From assembly GCA_030429105.1 (NCBI GenBank), contig JAUIDE010000010.1, positions 1-62,857 on the forward strand: a DNA stretch of 62,857 nucleotides. The letters are read 5' to 3'. Position 1 is the stretch's first letter. Every line of letters begins with the position of its first letter. The notes under the pieces were generated by a model. It searched no databases and was not told where the DNA came from. It worked only from the letters and a program-made list of their open reading frames with translations. The translations under genes were made by a program, and so were the position numbers. This document shows, piece by piece, positions 1 through 8,020 of this stretch. The DNA comes from Alphaproteobacteria bacterium. Lineage in GTDB: Bacteria > Pseudomonadota > Alphaproteobacteria > Rhodobacterales > Rhodobacteraceae.

Positions 1-173
1 TGGCGCGGGTGACGGACGCGACGTTGCAGATCTTCGGCGGCATGGGCCTGATGGACGACCTCCCCATCGAACGCTTCTGGCGCGACGCGCGGGTGGAGCG
101 GATCTGGGACGGGACGAGTGAAATCCAGCGGCATATCATCGGGCGGGAATTGCTCCGCCCGCTCGGCGCCTGA
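1..173 (+). CDS. Acyl-CoA dehydrogenase, C-terminal fragment (gene enters from the left edge)
   Basis: Only the last 56 codons are inside the window, read in frame from base 3 to the TGA at 171-173. The visible residues carry the family's C-terminal hallmarks: a QIFGGMG stretch, a catalytic-domain ERFWRDARV segment and the FAD/CoA-contacting WDGTSEIQR motif near the end. Acyl-CoA dehydrogenases oxidise acyl-CoA to the 2,3-enoyl-CoA using FAD. The next gene begins four bases after the stop, so it is the upstream member of an operon with a CoA ligase and a CaiD-like crotonase. That context suggests a carnitine/crotonobetaine-like or short-chain acyl-CoA route, but substrate cannot be read from this fragment. 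Confidence 0.9.
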   Translation, partial: ARVTDATLQIFGGMGLMDDLPIERFWRDARVERIWDGTSEIQRHIIGRELLRPLGA

Positions 174-177
174 GCCC

Positions 178-2184
178 ATGCTCGCGCCGCGGGACCTCTC
201 CCGCCTGCTGCGCCCGCGCTCGGTGGCCGTCATGGGCGGCGGCTGGGCGGCGAACGTGGTCGAGCAATGCCTCAAGATGGGGTTCGCGGGGGAGGTCTGG
301 CCCGTGCATCCGGCGAAGGCGGAGGTGGGCGGGGTGCGGGCTTATCCCTCGCTCGCCGCGCTGCCCGGCGCGCCGGACGCGACGTTCATCGGGGTGAACC
401 GGCACGCCACTGTCGATGTCGTCGCGGATCTGGCGGCGATCGGGGCGGGCGGCGCCGTCTGCTTCGCTTCGGGCTGGGCGGAGACGGGGGAGCGGGACCT
501 GCAGGCGCGGCTCGTCGAGGCGGCGGGGGCCATGCCGATCCTCGGGCCGAACTGCTATGGCCTCGTCAACTATCTCGACGGCGCGGCGATCTGGCCGGAC
601 CAGCATGGCGGGCGGCGGGAGGCCCAGGGCGTCGCCATCATCTCGCAAAGCTCGAACATCGCCATCAACCTGACGATGCAGGCGCGGGGCCTGCCGCTCG
701 CTTATATCCTCTGCCTCGGCAACGCGGCGCAGACGGGGCTGCCGGAGGTGGCGGGCGCGCTGCTGTCCGACGAGCGGGTCACGGCGCTCGGCCTCTATCT
801 AGAAGGCGTGGGGGACGCGCCGGCGCTCGCGGCGCTGGCGGAGGCGGCGCGGGCGGCGGGGAAGGGGATCGTCGCGGTGAAGGGCGGTAAGTCGGCGGCG
901 GGGGCGGCGGCGGCGGCGACGCACACGGCCTCCCTCGCCGGGGGCGGCGCGGCTTCCTCCGCCTTTCTGGCGCAGGCGGGGATCGGGGAGGTTCCGGGGC
1001 TCTCGGACCTGCTGGAGGCGCTGAAGATCCTCCATGCCCACGGGCCGCTGACCGGGCGGCGGCTTTCGATCACGGCCTGTTCGGGCGGCGAGGCGGGGCT
1101 TTCGGCGGACCTTTCGGCTGCGCTCCCCTTCGACTTCCCGGCGCCGGAGGGCGAAGCGGCGGCGCGGCTATCCGCCGTGCTCGGGCCGCTGGTGACGCTC
1201 GCCAACCCGCTCGACTACCAGACCTTCATCTGGGGCGACGAGGGGAAGACGGCGGAGGTCTTCTCCGCGATGATGGAGGGGGTCGATTCCGGCCTCTTCG
1301 TCATCGACCCGCCGCGGGAGGATCGCTGCGACCCGGCGAGCTTCATGCCCGCGCTCCGCGCCATCGAGACGGCGGCGAGGGCGAGCGGGAGGCCGGCCTT
1401 CCCGGTCGCCTCGCTCGCCGAGAATTTCGGGGAGGAACGGGCGCGGGACTGGATCGCGCGGGGCGTCGCGCCGCTGATGGGGCTTGAGTCCGCGCTCCTC
1501 GCCCTTCGCGCGGCGACGGCGCCGGCGGGGCGGCCCGGCTGGCGGCCCTGGGCGGCGCGGGCGGAGCGGCCCGCGCGGGTCCTGCCGGAAGACGAGGCGA
1601 AGGCGCGGCTGGCGGCGGCGGGCGTCGCCGTGCCGCTCTATGTCGCCGCGCCGACGCTCCCGGCGCTCCGCATGGCGGCCGCCGCGCTTCGCCCGCCGCT
1701 GGCGCTGAAGGGGCTCGGGTTCCTCCACAAGACGGAGGCGGGGGCGGTGCGGCTCGGCCTTTCCACGCTCGCGCGCGAGACGGAGATGCCGGGGGCGACG
1801 GGCTATCTGGCGGAGGAGATGATCTCGGGGGCGGTGGCGGAGCTGCTCGTCGGCCTCCGGCGCGACCCGGTATATGGTGGAACGCTGACCATCGGCTTCG
1901 GCGGGCGGGAGGCGGAATTGCTGGAGGATGTGGAGACGCTGATCCTCCCCGTCACGGGCGAGGAGATCGAGGCCGCGCTCCGCCGCCGCCGGCTCTTTCC
2001 GCTGCTCGACGGCTGGCGCGGGCGGGCGAAGGGCGACGTGGCGGCGGCCGTCTCCGCGGCCTTGTCCATGCAGAAGATCATGGAGCGGGATGCGCGGATC
2101 GTGGAGATTGAGGTCAACCCGCTGATGGTGCTGCCACACGGTGCCGTGGCGGTCGATGCGGTGATCCGGGAGGCGGAGACGTGA
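178..2184 (+). CDS. NDP-forming acyl-CoA synthetase (acetate--CoA ligase family)
   Basis: 668 residues. Order seen: an N-terminal CoA-binding Rossmann domain (RPRSVAVMGG near residue 13), succinyl-CoA-ligase-like middle domains with ITACSGGEAG in the region of the usual TxAGG motif, and a C-terminal ATP-grasp_5 domain starting near residue 480 with KGLGFLHKTEAGAVRLGL, the nucleotide-binding strand of the family. It is expected to make an acyl-CoA from acid, CoA and ATP in the cytoplasm. The ATG at 178 is chosen because it follows the previous stop by four bases and begins the conserved domain directly; an earlier in-frame GTG lies inside the acyl-CoA dehydrogenase gene. Acid substrate unknown. 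Confidence 0.88.
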   Translation: MLAPRDLSRLLRPRSVAVMGGGWAANVVEQCLKMGFAGEVWPVHPAKAEVGGVRAYPSLAALPGAPDATFIGVNRHATVDVVADLAAIGAGGAVCFASGWAETGERDLQARLVEAAGAMPILGPNCYGLVNYLDGAAIWPDQHGGRREAQGVAIISQSSNIAINLTMQARGLPLAYILCLGNAAQTGLPEVAGALLSDERVTALGLYLEGVGDAPALAALAEAARAAGKGIVAVKGGKSAAGAAAAATHTASLAGGGAASSAFLAQAGIGEVPGLSDLLEALKILHAHGPLTGRRLSITACSGGEAGLSADLSAALPFDFPAPEGEAAARLSAVLGPLVTLANPLDYQTFIWGDEGKTAEVFSAMMEGVDSGLFVIDPPREDRCDPASFMPALRAIETAARASGRPAFPVASLAENFGEERARDWIARGVAPLMGLESALLALRAATAPAGRPGWRPWAARAERPARVLPEDEAKARLAAAGVAVPLYVAAPTLPALRMAAAALRPPLALKGLGFLHKTEAGAVRLGLSTLARETEMPGATGYLAEEMISGAVAELLVGLRRDPVYGGTLTIGFGGREAELLEDVETLILPVTGEEIEAALRRRRLFPLLDGWRGRAKGDVAAAVSAALSMQKIMERDARIVEIEVNPLMVLPHGAVAVDAVIREAET

Positions 2185-2786
2185 AGCGGAGAACGGTCGG
2201 CGCCCTCGTCTATCCGGATTTCGAGCTGCTCGACCTTTATGGCCCGCTCGAGATGTTCGGCATGTTCCCGGACGAGTTCGAGCTCAGCATCGTCGCGGAC
2301 GGGGCGAATTCCGTGCCCTCCGCGCAGGGGCCGCGGACGACCGTGGACGACCTGATCGGCACGGAGCGCTATGACATCCTGCTCATCCCCGGCGGGCGGG
2401 GGACGCGGCGGGACGTGAAGAATGCGCGGCTCCTCGCCTGGCTGCGGGAGGCGGCGGCGGAGGCGGAGATCGTCGCCTCCGTCTGCACCGGTTCCGCGCT
2501 CCTAGCCCGCGCGGGGCTGCTGGACGGGCGCGGGGCGACGACGAACAAGCTCGCCTTCGACTGGGTGGCGAAGCAGGGCCCGAAGGTCGACTGGCGGGGC
2601 CGGGCGCGCTGGGTGGAGGACGGGAAGTTCTGGACGGCTTCCGGCGTCTCCGCCGGGACGGACATGGCGCTGGCGCTGATCGGGCGGCTGCTCGGCCCCG
2701 AAAAGGCGCGGCAGGCGGCGGACTGGGCGGAATACACGCCGAACGAGGACCCGGCGAACGACCCGTTCGCGAAGGAGGAGACATGA
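2181..2786 (+). CDS. DJ-1/PfpI family protein
   Basis: 201 residues, glutamine-amidotransferase-like fold. The nucleophile elbow is visible as SVCTGSALLA around residue 100, with the upstream ILLIPGGRGTRRD strand and a conserved acidic residue near DLYGPLE. Such stand-alone proteins include isonitrile hydratase-like and AraC-domain-free relatives; the reaction here is unknown. It starts with GTG at 2181, overlapping the preceding stop by four bases, and its own stop overlaps the next start by four, so it is translated as part of the acyl-CoA operon. Confidence 0.85.
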   Translation: MKRRTVGALVYPDFELLDLYGPLEMFGMFPDEFELSIVADGANSVPSAQGPRTTVDDLIGTERYDILLIPGGRGTRRDVKNARLLAWLREAAAEAEIVASVCTGSALLARAGLLDGRGATTNKLAFDWVAKQGPKVDWRGRARWVEDGKFWTASGVSAGTDMALALIGRLLGPEKARQAADWAEYTPNEDPANDPFAKEET

Positions 2787-3568
2787 CGGAAGGCCCGATC
2801 CGGACGCGCCGCGAGGGCGCGATCCTCGAAGTCACGCTCGACCGGCCGAAGGCCAACGCCATCGACCTCGTCACCAGCCGGATCATGGGGGAGACCTTCC
2901 GCGCCTTCCGGGACGATGACGGGCTTCGCGTGGCGATCCTCCGTGCGGAGGGGGAGAAGTTCTTCTGCCCCGGATGGGACCTGAAGGCGGCGGCGGCGGG
3001 CGACGCGGTGGACGGGGATTACGGCGTCGGCGGGTTCGGGGGCCTTCAGGAGCTGCCGCATCTCAACAAGCCGGTGATCTGCGCCGTCAACGGCATCTGC
3101 TGCGGCGGGGGGCTGGAGCTGGCGCTTTCCTGCGACCTGATCCTCGCCTCCTCCAACGCGACCTTCGCGCTGCCGGAAATCCGGTCGGGGACGATCGCGG
3201 ACGCGGCGTCGCTGAAGCTGCCGAAGCGGATTCCCTATCATGTGGCGATGGACCTCCTGCTGACAGGCCGCTGGTTCGACGCGGAGGAGGCGCTGCGCTG
3301 GGGCATCCTCAAGGAAATCACCGCGCCGGAGGAGCTGATGGCGAAGGCCTGGGAGCTGGCGCGGCTGCTGGAGAGCGGGCCGCCGCTCGTCTACGCCGCG
3401 ATCAAGGAGGTGGTGCGGGAGGCGGAGGCGATGCGCTTCCAGGACGCGCTCAACCGCATCACGCGCCGGCAGTTCGCGACGGTGGACCGGCTCTACGGCT
3501 CGGAGGACAATCTGGAGGGGGCCAAGGCCTTCGCGGAGGGGCGCGACCCGGTCTGGAAGGGGCGCTGA
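2783..3568 (+). CDS. Enoyl-CoA hydratase/isomerase family protein, carnitinyl-CoA dehydratase (CaiD)-like
   Basis: 261 residues, the usual length of a crotonase. The oxyanion-hole segments are recognisable: FFCPGWDLKA near residue 60 (CaiD proteins have a very similar GWDLK) and AVNGICCGGGLELALSCD near residue 105, followed by ALPEIRSGTI where catalytic acids sit. The LTGRWFDAEEALRWGI segment also resembles CaiD more than FadB-type enzymes. The ATG overlaps the DJ-1 stop (ATGA), indicating translational coupling. Together with the upstream acyl-CoA dehydrogenase and CoA ligase it could process carnitine/crotonobetaine or another short acyl-CoA; no CoA transferase (CaiB) is in view, so the substrate is an inference. 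Confidence 0.85.
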   Translation: MTEGPIRTRREGAILEVTLDRPKANAIDLVTSRIMGETFRAFRDDDGLRVAILRAEGEKFFCPGWDLKAAAAGDAVDGDYGVGGFGGLQELPHLNKPVICAVNGICCGGGLELALSCDLILASSNATFALPEIRSGTIADAASLKLPKRIPYHVAMDLLLTGRWFDAEEALRWGILKEITAPEELMAKAWELARLLESGPPLVYAAIKEVVREAEAMRFQDALNRITRRQFATVDRLYGSEDNLEGAKAFAEGRDPVWKGR

Positions 3569-3570
3569 GG

Positions 3571-3652
3571 GGGGCGGATTCGGGCCATAACCATGGTTAT
3601 CGGCCTCGGGGCTCTGATTCAGAACGATTTTTTCCGTGATCGATTGTTTCAG
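3571..3652. repeat. Interspersed intergenic repeat, copy 1 (ATAACCATGGTTAT palindrome)
   Basis: About 82 bases that match 57839-57921 at roughly four positions in five. The core shared block runs from GGCCATAACCATGGTTATCG through CCTCGG, then a shared TGATT, GAACGAT, CGTGATCG and ATTGTTTCAG. The exact palindrome ATAACCATGGTTAT sits at 3587-3600. Both copies lie a few bases after the stop of a plus-strand gene and face a minus-strand gene. Confidence 0.75.
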
Positions 3653-3679
3653 CGGCCTTTGGCGCGCTCTGTCGCTGCG

Positions 3680-3695
3680 CCGGGGCCGGCCCCGG
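3680..3695. terminator. GC-rich palindrome, possible bidirectional terminator
   Basis: CCGGGGCCGGCCCCGG is a perfect 16-bp palindrome just downstream of repeat copy 1. There is no T-tract, so classical intrinsic termination is not certain. A comparable stem follows repeat copy 2 (57955-57977). Confidence 0.35.
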
Positions 3696-3810
3696 CCTGA
3701 GCGGAGCGCCGAGGGCCGCGGGCTCCCTCGGGGGGCCGCCTCGGGCCGACTGGCCTGCGCGGTTTATGGCGTCAGGAACCCCCGTGGCTGCACGTCTTGA
3801 GCCGTTGCGA

Positions 3811-3861
3811 TGCGGCCTCCCGGGCGGGAGGGAGGCCGCAGCCCGGGCTGGACGCCCGGGC
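3811..3861. terminator. Two adjacent strong hairpins downstream of the alpha/beta hydrolase gene
   Basis: TGCGGCCTCC at 3811-3820 is the exact reverse complement of 3831-3840 (10-base loop), and GCCCGGGC at 3841-3848 pairs with 3854-3861 (5-base loop). They sit 33-80 bases beyond the hydrolase stop on the minus strand, where an operon terminator is expected. No T-tract is present. Confidence 0.4.
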
Positions 3862-3893
3862 CAAGGGACGTGGGGCGGCGGGGCTCCCCCGCC

Positions 3894-4805
3894 CTATCCC
3901 GCCGCAAGCCGCCCGATCCCCGCGACGATCCGGGCGAAGGCGGCGCCCGCCCTCGGCGACATGCGCCGGGCGCGGAGCCAGCCGTGGACGAGGCCGCGGT
4001 CGAGGCGCCAGTCCGCCTTGCCGCCGGCGGCGAGGATGCGGCCCTGATACTCCCGCCCGTCATCGGCCAGCGGGTCGCATTCGGCGCCGAAGATGAGCGT
4101 CGGCGGGAGGCCGGTGAAATCGTCGTCATGCAGCGCCGCCGCCGTCGGGTCCCGCGCCGGGGGCGCGCCGGCGAAGCGGATGCGGCCGTAGAAGAGCACG
4201 TCCGCCCGCGTCAGCATCGGGGCCTCGGCGTGCTCGACATAGCTCCCCCGGTCGGCGTCGCCGCCGAGGCCGGGATAGATCAGGACCTGCCCGGCGACGC
4301 GCACGGCGCTCCCCCGCAGCGCATGGGCGACGGAGGCGGCGAGGGCGGCGCCCGCGCTGTCCCCCGCCAGGATCAGCGGCGCGCCGAAGGCGGCGAAGGC
4401 CGCGCGCGCCGCGGCGAGCGCATCCTCATAGGCCGCGGGGTGCGGGTGCTCGGGCGCGAGGCGATAATCGGCGCTGACGACGCGGAGGCCTGTTCCGGCG
4501 CAGATTTCGGCGCAGACGTCGTCATGGCTTTCGAGCCCGCCGACGACGAAGCCGCCGCCGTGGAGATAGAGAACCGCGCCCCCGCCCCGCCCGCTCTCAT
4601 AGATTCGGGCGGGAACGCCGGCCATCGACCGGTCCTCCACCCGCACGCCCGGCGGCCGCGGCGCACGGAAGGCCGCCGCCATCCGGTCATAGACGGCGCG
4701 CTGACCGGCGATGTCGAGCCCCGCCGCGTCGGGCGGGTAGTGCCGCGCCGTCTCCCGGATGAAGGCCTTGATCCCGTCGTCGAGCAGCGCGTCGTAATCG
4801 GGCAT
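3894..4805 (-). CDS. Alpha/beta hydrolase, hormone-sensitive-lipase-like esterase
   Basis: 303 residues. The HSL-family oxyanion motif YLHGGGFVVG (near residue 81) is followed by the nucleophile elbow GDSAGAA (near 151); the acid is probably in ECDPLADDG (near 244) and the histidine in LVHGWLR (near 272). No signal peptide is seen, so a cytoplasmic carboxylesterase or lactonase is likely. It starts three bases after the GMC oxidoreductase stop and is the last gene of a three-gene operon with that enzyme and an enolase-superfamily protein. Ester substrate unknown. Confidence 0.88.
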   Translation of the reverse strand: MPDYDALLDDGIKAFIRETARHYPPDAAGLDIAGQRAVYDRMAAAFRAPRPPGVRVEDRSMAGVPARIYESGRGGGAVLYLHGGGFVVGGLESHDDVCAEICAGTGLRVVSADYRLAPEHPHPAAYEDALAAARAAFAAFGAPLILAGDSAGAALAASVAHALRGSAVRVAGQVLIYPGLGGDADRGSYVEHAEAPMLTRADVLFYGRIRFAGAPPARDPTAAALHDDDFTGLPPTLIFGAECDPLADDGREYQGRILAAGGKADWRLDRGLVHGWLRARRMSPRAGAAFARIVAGIGRLAAG

Positions 4806-4808
4806 GGC

Positions 4809-6434
4809 TCAGCGCCTTTCGGTCTCACGGATGCGGCGGGCGCCGAGCCAGCCGACGAGAATGCTCGGGGCGTTGGTGTTCCCGGCGATGAGGTTGGGGA
4901 AGATCGAGGCGTCGCAGATGCGGAGGCCTTCGAGCCCGCGCACGCGCAGGTCCGGGTCGACCACCGTATTTTCCGGGTCCGTCCCCATCCGCAGCGTCGC
5001 GCAGGGGTGATAGACGGTGCCGGAGCGTTCCCGGATGTCGGCGATCATCGCCTCGTCGCTTTCGACGGCGGGGCCGGGGCGGAGCTCCTCCGCGATCACG
5101 GCGCGCATCGGCGCGGTGGCGGCGAGGCGGCGGAGGAAGCGCGCGCCTTCCAGCATCTCCGCCATGTCCCGCTCGTCCGCGAAGGCGCCGGCGCGGATGC
5201 GGGGCGGCGCGAAGGGGTCGGGGCCCGCTAGCCCGATCTCCCCCCGGCTCCAGGGCCGCGCGCTGGAGAGGCCGAGGCTCATGCCGGAGAACGGGTCCGG
5301 CGTCAGCAGCGGCCGCTCTCCGGGGCGGGGGATGAGGGTGGAGAAGGCCTGGAAATAGAGCTGCATGTTCGGCCGCGCCCGCTCCGGCGAGGTGCGGAAG
5401 AAGCCGCCGCCGTGGTTGACCGATTTCGCGAGCGGCCCGGTTCCGAAGAGGAGCCACCGGAGGCCGGCGCGGACCTTGCCGAGGAGCGGGCGAAGCTCGT
5501 CATTATAGGTCGGCGCGTTGGCGCGGTAGGTGTGGTTGAGCCCGAGATGGTCCGCCATGTTCCGCCCGACATGGGGATGGTCGAGAAGCGGCGCTATGCC
5601 GTGCGCGGCGAGGTCCGCGGCGGGGCCTATCCCCGAGAGCATCAGGAGCTGCGGGGAGTTCACCGCCCCGCCGGCGAGGATCACCTCCCGCGCCGCGCGC
5701 GCCTCCCCCTCCCGCCCGTTGCGGCGGAAGGCGACGCCCGTGGCCCGCCGCCCCTCGAAGAGGATGCGCGTCGCCTGCGCCCCGGTCCAGACGGTCACGT
5801 TCCGGCGGCGCATGGCGGGGCGGAGGAAAGCGCGGGCGGCGGAGTTCCGCCGCGCGCCGCGGATCGTCATCTGGTAGGTTCCCGCGCCTTCCTGCGTCGC
5901 GCCGTTGAAATCCGGGTTGTGCGGCAGCCCCGCCTCCGCCGCCGCGGCGACGAAGGCGTCGCAGAGCGGGTGCAGGTCCCGCCGGTTGGCGGAGATGAAG
6001 AGCGGGCCGCCCGCGCCGCGCCATTCGTCGCCCCCCGCCTCGTTGTCCTCGATCTCGCGATAGGCTTCCCGCGCCGCCTCCCAGCCCCAGTGCGGGCCGG
6101 CGGCGGCGCCCCAATCCTCGTAATCCTCCCGCGCGCCGCGCGCCCAGACCATCGCGTTGATCGAGCTGGAGCCGCCGAGGATCTTCCCCCGCGGCCAGTA
6201 ATCGGGGCGCCCGCCGAGGCCGGGGTCGGGCTCCGTCAGATAGGCCCAGTTCACCGCAGGGTCGAAGAAGAGCTTGCCGTAGCCGAGCGGCATGTGGACG
6301 AAGAAGCGCCGGTCGCTTCCCCCCGCCTCGATCACGAGGACGGAGCGCGCGCCGTCCTCCGAGAGCCGCTCCGCCAGGACGCAGCCGGCGGAGCCCGCGC
6401 CGACGATCACATAGTCGAACATTGGCGCGGCCAT
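4809..6434 (-). CDS. GMC family FAD-dependent oxidoreductase (choline dehydrogenase-like)
   Basis: 541 residues, typical GMC length. An N-terminal FAD-binding VIVGAGSAGCVLAERL motif (residue 8 on), the GMC signature 1 region PRGKILGGSSSINAMVW near residue 80, and signature 2 near GGAVNSPQLLMLSGIG (about 260). The C-terminal half has the catalytic HPCATLRMG histidine region and a following Asn in GNTNAPS. It oxidises an alcohol to an aldehyde or ketone, passing electrons to quinone or oxygen. Its neighbours in the operon are an enolase-superfamily enzyme (five bases upstream) and an esterase (three bases downstream). The usual 'choline dehydrogenase' label is not supported by any choline genes here. 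Confidence 0.9.
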   Translation of the reverse strand: MAAPMFDYVIVGAGSAGCVLAERLSEDGARSVLVIEAGGSDRRFFVHMPLGYGKLFFDPAVNWAYLTEPDPGLGGRPDYWPRGKILGGSSSINAMVWARGAREDYEDWGAAAGPHWGWEAAREAYREIEDNEAGGDEWRGAGGPLFISANRRDLHPLCDAFVAAAAEAGLPHNPDFNGATQEGAGTYQMTIRGARRNSAARAFLRPAMRRRNVTVWTGAQATRILFEGRRATGVAFRRNGREGEARAAREVILAGGAVNSPQLLMLSGIGPAADLAAHGIAPLLDHPHVGRNMADHLGLNHTYRANAPTYNDELRPLLGKVRAGLRWLLFGTGPLAKSVNHGGGFFRTSPERARPNMQLYFQAFSTLIPRPGERPLLTPDPFSGMSLGLSSARPWSRGEIGLAGPDPFAPPRIRAGAFADERDMAEMLEGARFLRRLAATAPMRAVIAEELRPGPAVESDEAMIADIRERSGTVYHPCATLRMGTDPENTVVDPDLRVRGLEGLRICDASIFPNLIAGNTNAPSILVGWLGARRIRETERR

Positions 6435-6438
6435 GATC

Positions 6439-7602
6439 TCAGGCGCCGCCCTTCATCACGTCATGGTAGAGCGCGCCATAGCCGCTAGGCCGCCATTCCC
6501 CCTCCCGCGCCGCGACATGCCTTGCGCCTTCGAGCCAGGACGGGTCGATCTCCACGCCCCAGCCCGGCGCGTCCGTCACCGTCACCGCGCCGTCCTCCAC
6601 GCGGAACGGGTCGCCGCGGAAGAGGCCGCGCTGCCAGGGGTAATAGTCATCCCCCTCGATGGAGAATTCGAGGAAGGGCCCGGCGTTCGGGATCGCGCGC
6701 ATCAGGTGCATCGTCGCGATGGTGACGAGGGAGAGATTGGCGCTGTGCGGCGTGCAGGTCAGCCCCGCCGCCGCCCCCGTCGCCGCGACTTCCAGCGTGC
6801 GGGCGAGGCCGCCGAGATACATCACGTCGGGCTGGATCACGTCCACCGCCCGCATGTCGATCATGCGGCGCCAGAGGAAAAGGTCCCAGTCCTGCTCCCC
6901 GCCCGTCACGTCGAGCGCGAGCGCGTCCGCCACCGCCTTCGTCGCCTCGAGGTCGCGCCAGGGAACCGGCTCCTCGTAATGGACGATCCCGGCATCCTCC
7001 AGCATCCGCCCGACCTCGATGGCGCGGGAGACGGAGAAGGCGGAGTTCGCGTCCACCATCAGCGCCGCATTGCCGCGGAGCGCGGCGGAGAGGGCGGCGA
7101 TCATCGCCTCCGTCCGGCCCGGCCACTGGTCAACATCCTCCCCGCATTCCGCGCCGATGCGGAACTTCGCCGCGCCGAAGCCCTGCTCCCCGCAGAGCCG
7201 GGCGAGCCGCTCCGCCTCCGCCTCCGGCGTTATGTCCCGCCGCATGGAGCTCGCATAGGCGCGGACGGGGCCGGGCGAGCCGCCGATCAGCGCGGCGACC
7301 GGCTTGCCCTCCCGCTTCCCCCGCAGGTCCCAGAGCGCGGTGTCGAGCCCGGCGAGGGCGCGCATGAGGTAGCTGCCGGGATATTTGTGCTCCATCCGCT
7401 CGACGAGGCTGACGAGCCCGCCGATATCCCCGTCCTCCGCGCCGAGCGCCCAGGGGACGACCTGCCGGTGGAACACCTCCGCCGTGATGTCGGCGTTGTA
7501 GGGAGCCGTCTGCCCCCAGCCGGTCTCCCCGTCCTCCGTCGTCGCCTTCACGAAGGCGACGAACTCGTTCGACCAGGTTTCGAGCGCGACGATGCGGGGC
7601 AT
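6439..7602 (-). CDS. Mandelate racemase/muconate lactonizing enzyme family protein (enolase superfamily)
   Basis: 387 residues. Visible catalytic positions: K146-x-R148 in AAKFRIG, metal ligands D184 (VDANSA), E210 or E211 (YEEPVP) and E236 (GGEQD), then D259 (IQPDV) and H286 (CTPHSAN), the Asp-His dyad of the mandelate-racemase subgroup. This pattern is typical of acid-sugar dehydratases and related racemases, acting on a carboxylate alpha-proton in the cytoplasm. KxR rather than KxK argues against classical mandelate racemase. It is the first gene of the operon with a GMC oxidoreductase and an esterase. Substrate cannot be assigned. Confidence 0.88.
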   Translation of the reverse strand: MPRIVALETWSNEFVAFVKATTEDGETGWGQTAPYNADITAEVFHRQVVPWALGAEDGDIGGLVSLVERMEHKYPGSYLMRALAGLDTALWDLRGKREGKPVAALIGGSPGPVRAYASSMRRDITPEAEAERLARLCGEQGFGAAKFRIGAECGEDVDQWPGRTEAMIAALSAALRGNAALMVDANSAFSVSRAIEVGRMLEDAGIVHYEEPVPWRDLEATKAVADALALDVTGGEQDWDLFLWRRMIDMRAVDVIQPDVMYLGGLARTLEVAATGAAAGLTCTPHSANLSLVTIATMHLMRAIPNAGPFLEFSIEGDDYYPWQRGLFRGDPFRVEDGAVTVTDAPGWGVEIDPSWLEGARHVAAREGEWRPSGYGALYHDVMKGGA

Positions 7603-7680
7603 GGGCAGGGTCCGGCGGGAGGGAGGCTCCGCGTTCCTAGCCGCTTCCGCAGCGCCGCGCCACGGGGAGTTTCGGGCAGT

Positions 7681-7881
7681 TTACTCCGCTGGCCCGGCCA
7701 TCTCCGTCAGGTTGGGCGCGCCGGCGCCCGGCAGGCTCTCCCCGCCGCCCATCGCCGCAAGCGCGAAGAGCGCGGCGGCGAAGAGGGCGAGGAGGGCGCC
7801 GAGGCGACGGCGGTCCTCCGAAGGCCCCGCCGCGCTTTCGCGCTGTCGAACGGCGCGGCTTTCTATCGTTCCGTATCGCAT
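7681..7881 (-). CDS. Small single-pass membrane protein, function unknown
   Basis: 66 residues from the ATG at 7881. The start is supported by GGAG seven bases upstream. A basic N-terminal 25 residues (several Arg) is followed by one hydrophobic segment, LGALLALFAAALFALAAM, then a short tail ending in GPAE; predicted Nin with the tail outside. No family recognised. It lies downstream of mrp on the same strand, with an AT-rich stretch and a dyad (7952-7977) in between that could hold its promoter. Confidence 0.5.
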   Translation of the reverse strand: MRYGTIESRAVRQRESAAGPSEDRRRLGALLALFAAALFALAAMGGGESLPGAGAPNLTEMAGPAE

Positions 7882-7951
7882 GATCCGTCTCCATGGTCCT
7901 CTGGCCCGATGGGCCGACTGCTCATGGAGATGGGCGCCGGAAATCAATTCC

Positions 7952-7977
7952 GGAAACGAATGTATTTCATCGTTTCC
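7952..7977. promoter_or_regulatory. Inverted repeat GGAAACGA-N10-TCGTTTCC, candidate operator
   Basis: Arms at 7952-7959 and 7970-7977 are perfect reverse complements. The spacer and flanks are AT-rich in an otherwise GC-rich window. A second small dyad (CCGGAA/TTCCGG, 7937-7953) overlaps its left side. It lies about 70 bases upstream of the small membrane protein start. No clear -10/-35 pair was found. Confidence 0.35.
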
Positions 7978-7995
7978 ATCATTTTCGGTGATGCC

Positions 7996-8020
7996 CTGGC
8001 GGGCGCCTCAGACCCGCCAG
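7996..8020 (-). terminator. Hairpin over the mrp stop codon
   Basis: CTGGCGGG (7996-8003) pairs with CCCGCCAG (8013-8020) around a nine-base loop; the stem includes the end of mrp. There is no T-tract, so it may act as mRNA 3' protection instead of a terminator. Confidence 0.3.

Larger units (their letters stand above)
3569..3893. other. Convergent intergenic region with repeat copy 1 and GC hairpins
   Basis: 325 bases between the crotonase stop and the alpha/beta hydrolase stop. No credible gene is seen. It holds the first copy of a dispersed AT-richer repeat (3571-3652), a 16-bp GC palindrome at 3680-3695, an inverted repeat with 10-bp arms at 3811-3820/3831-3840, and a second stem (3841-3848/3854-3861). 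These GC stems lack T-tracts but probably end transcription from both sides. Confidence 0.7.

Noticed and set aside
118-177. Earlier GTG start for the acyl-CoA synthetase
   Set aside because: It lies inside the acyl-CoA dehydrogenase coding end; the ATG at 178 follows the stop and begins the conserved domain.
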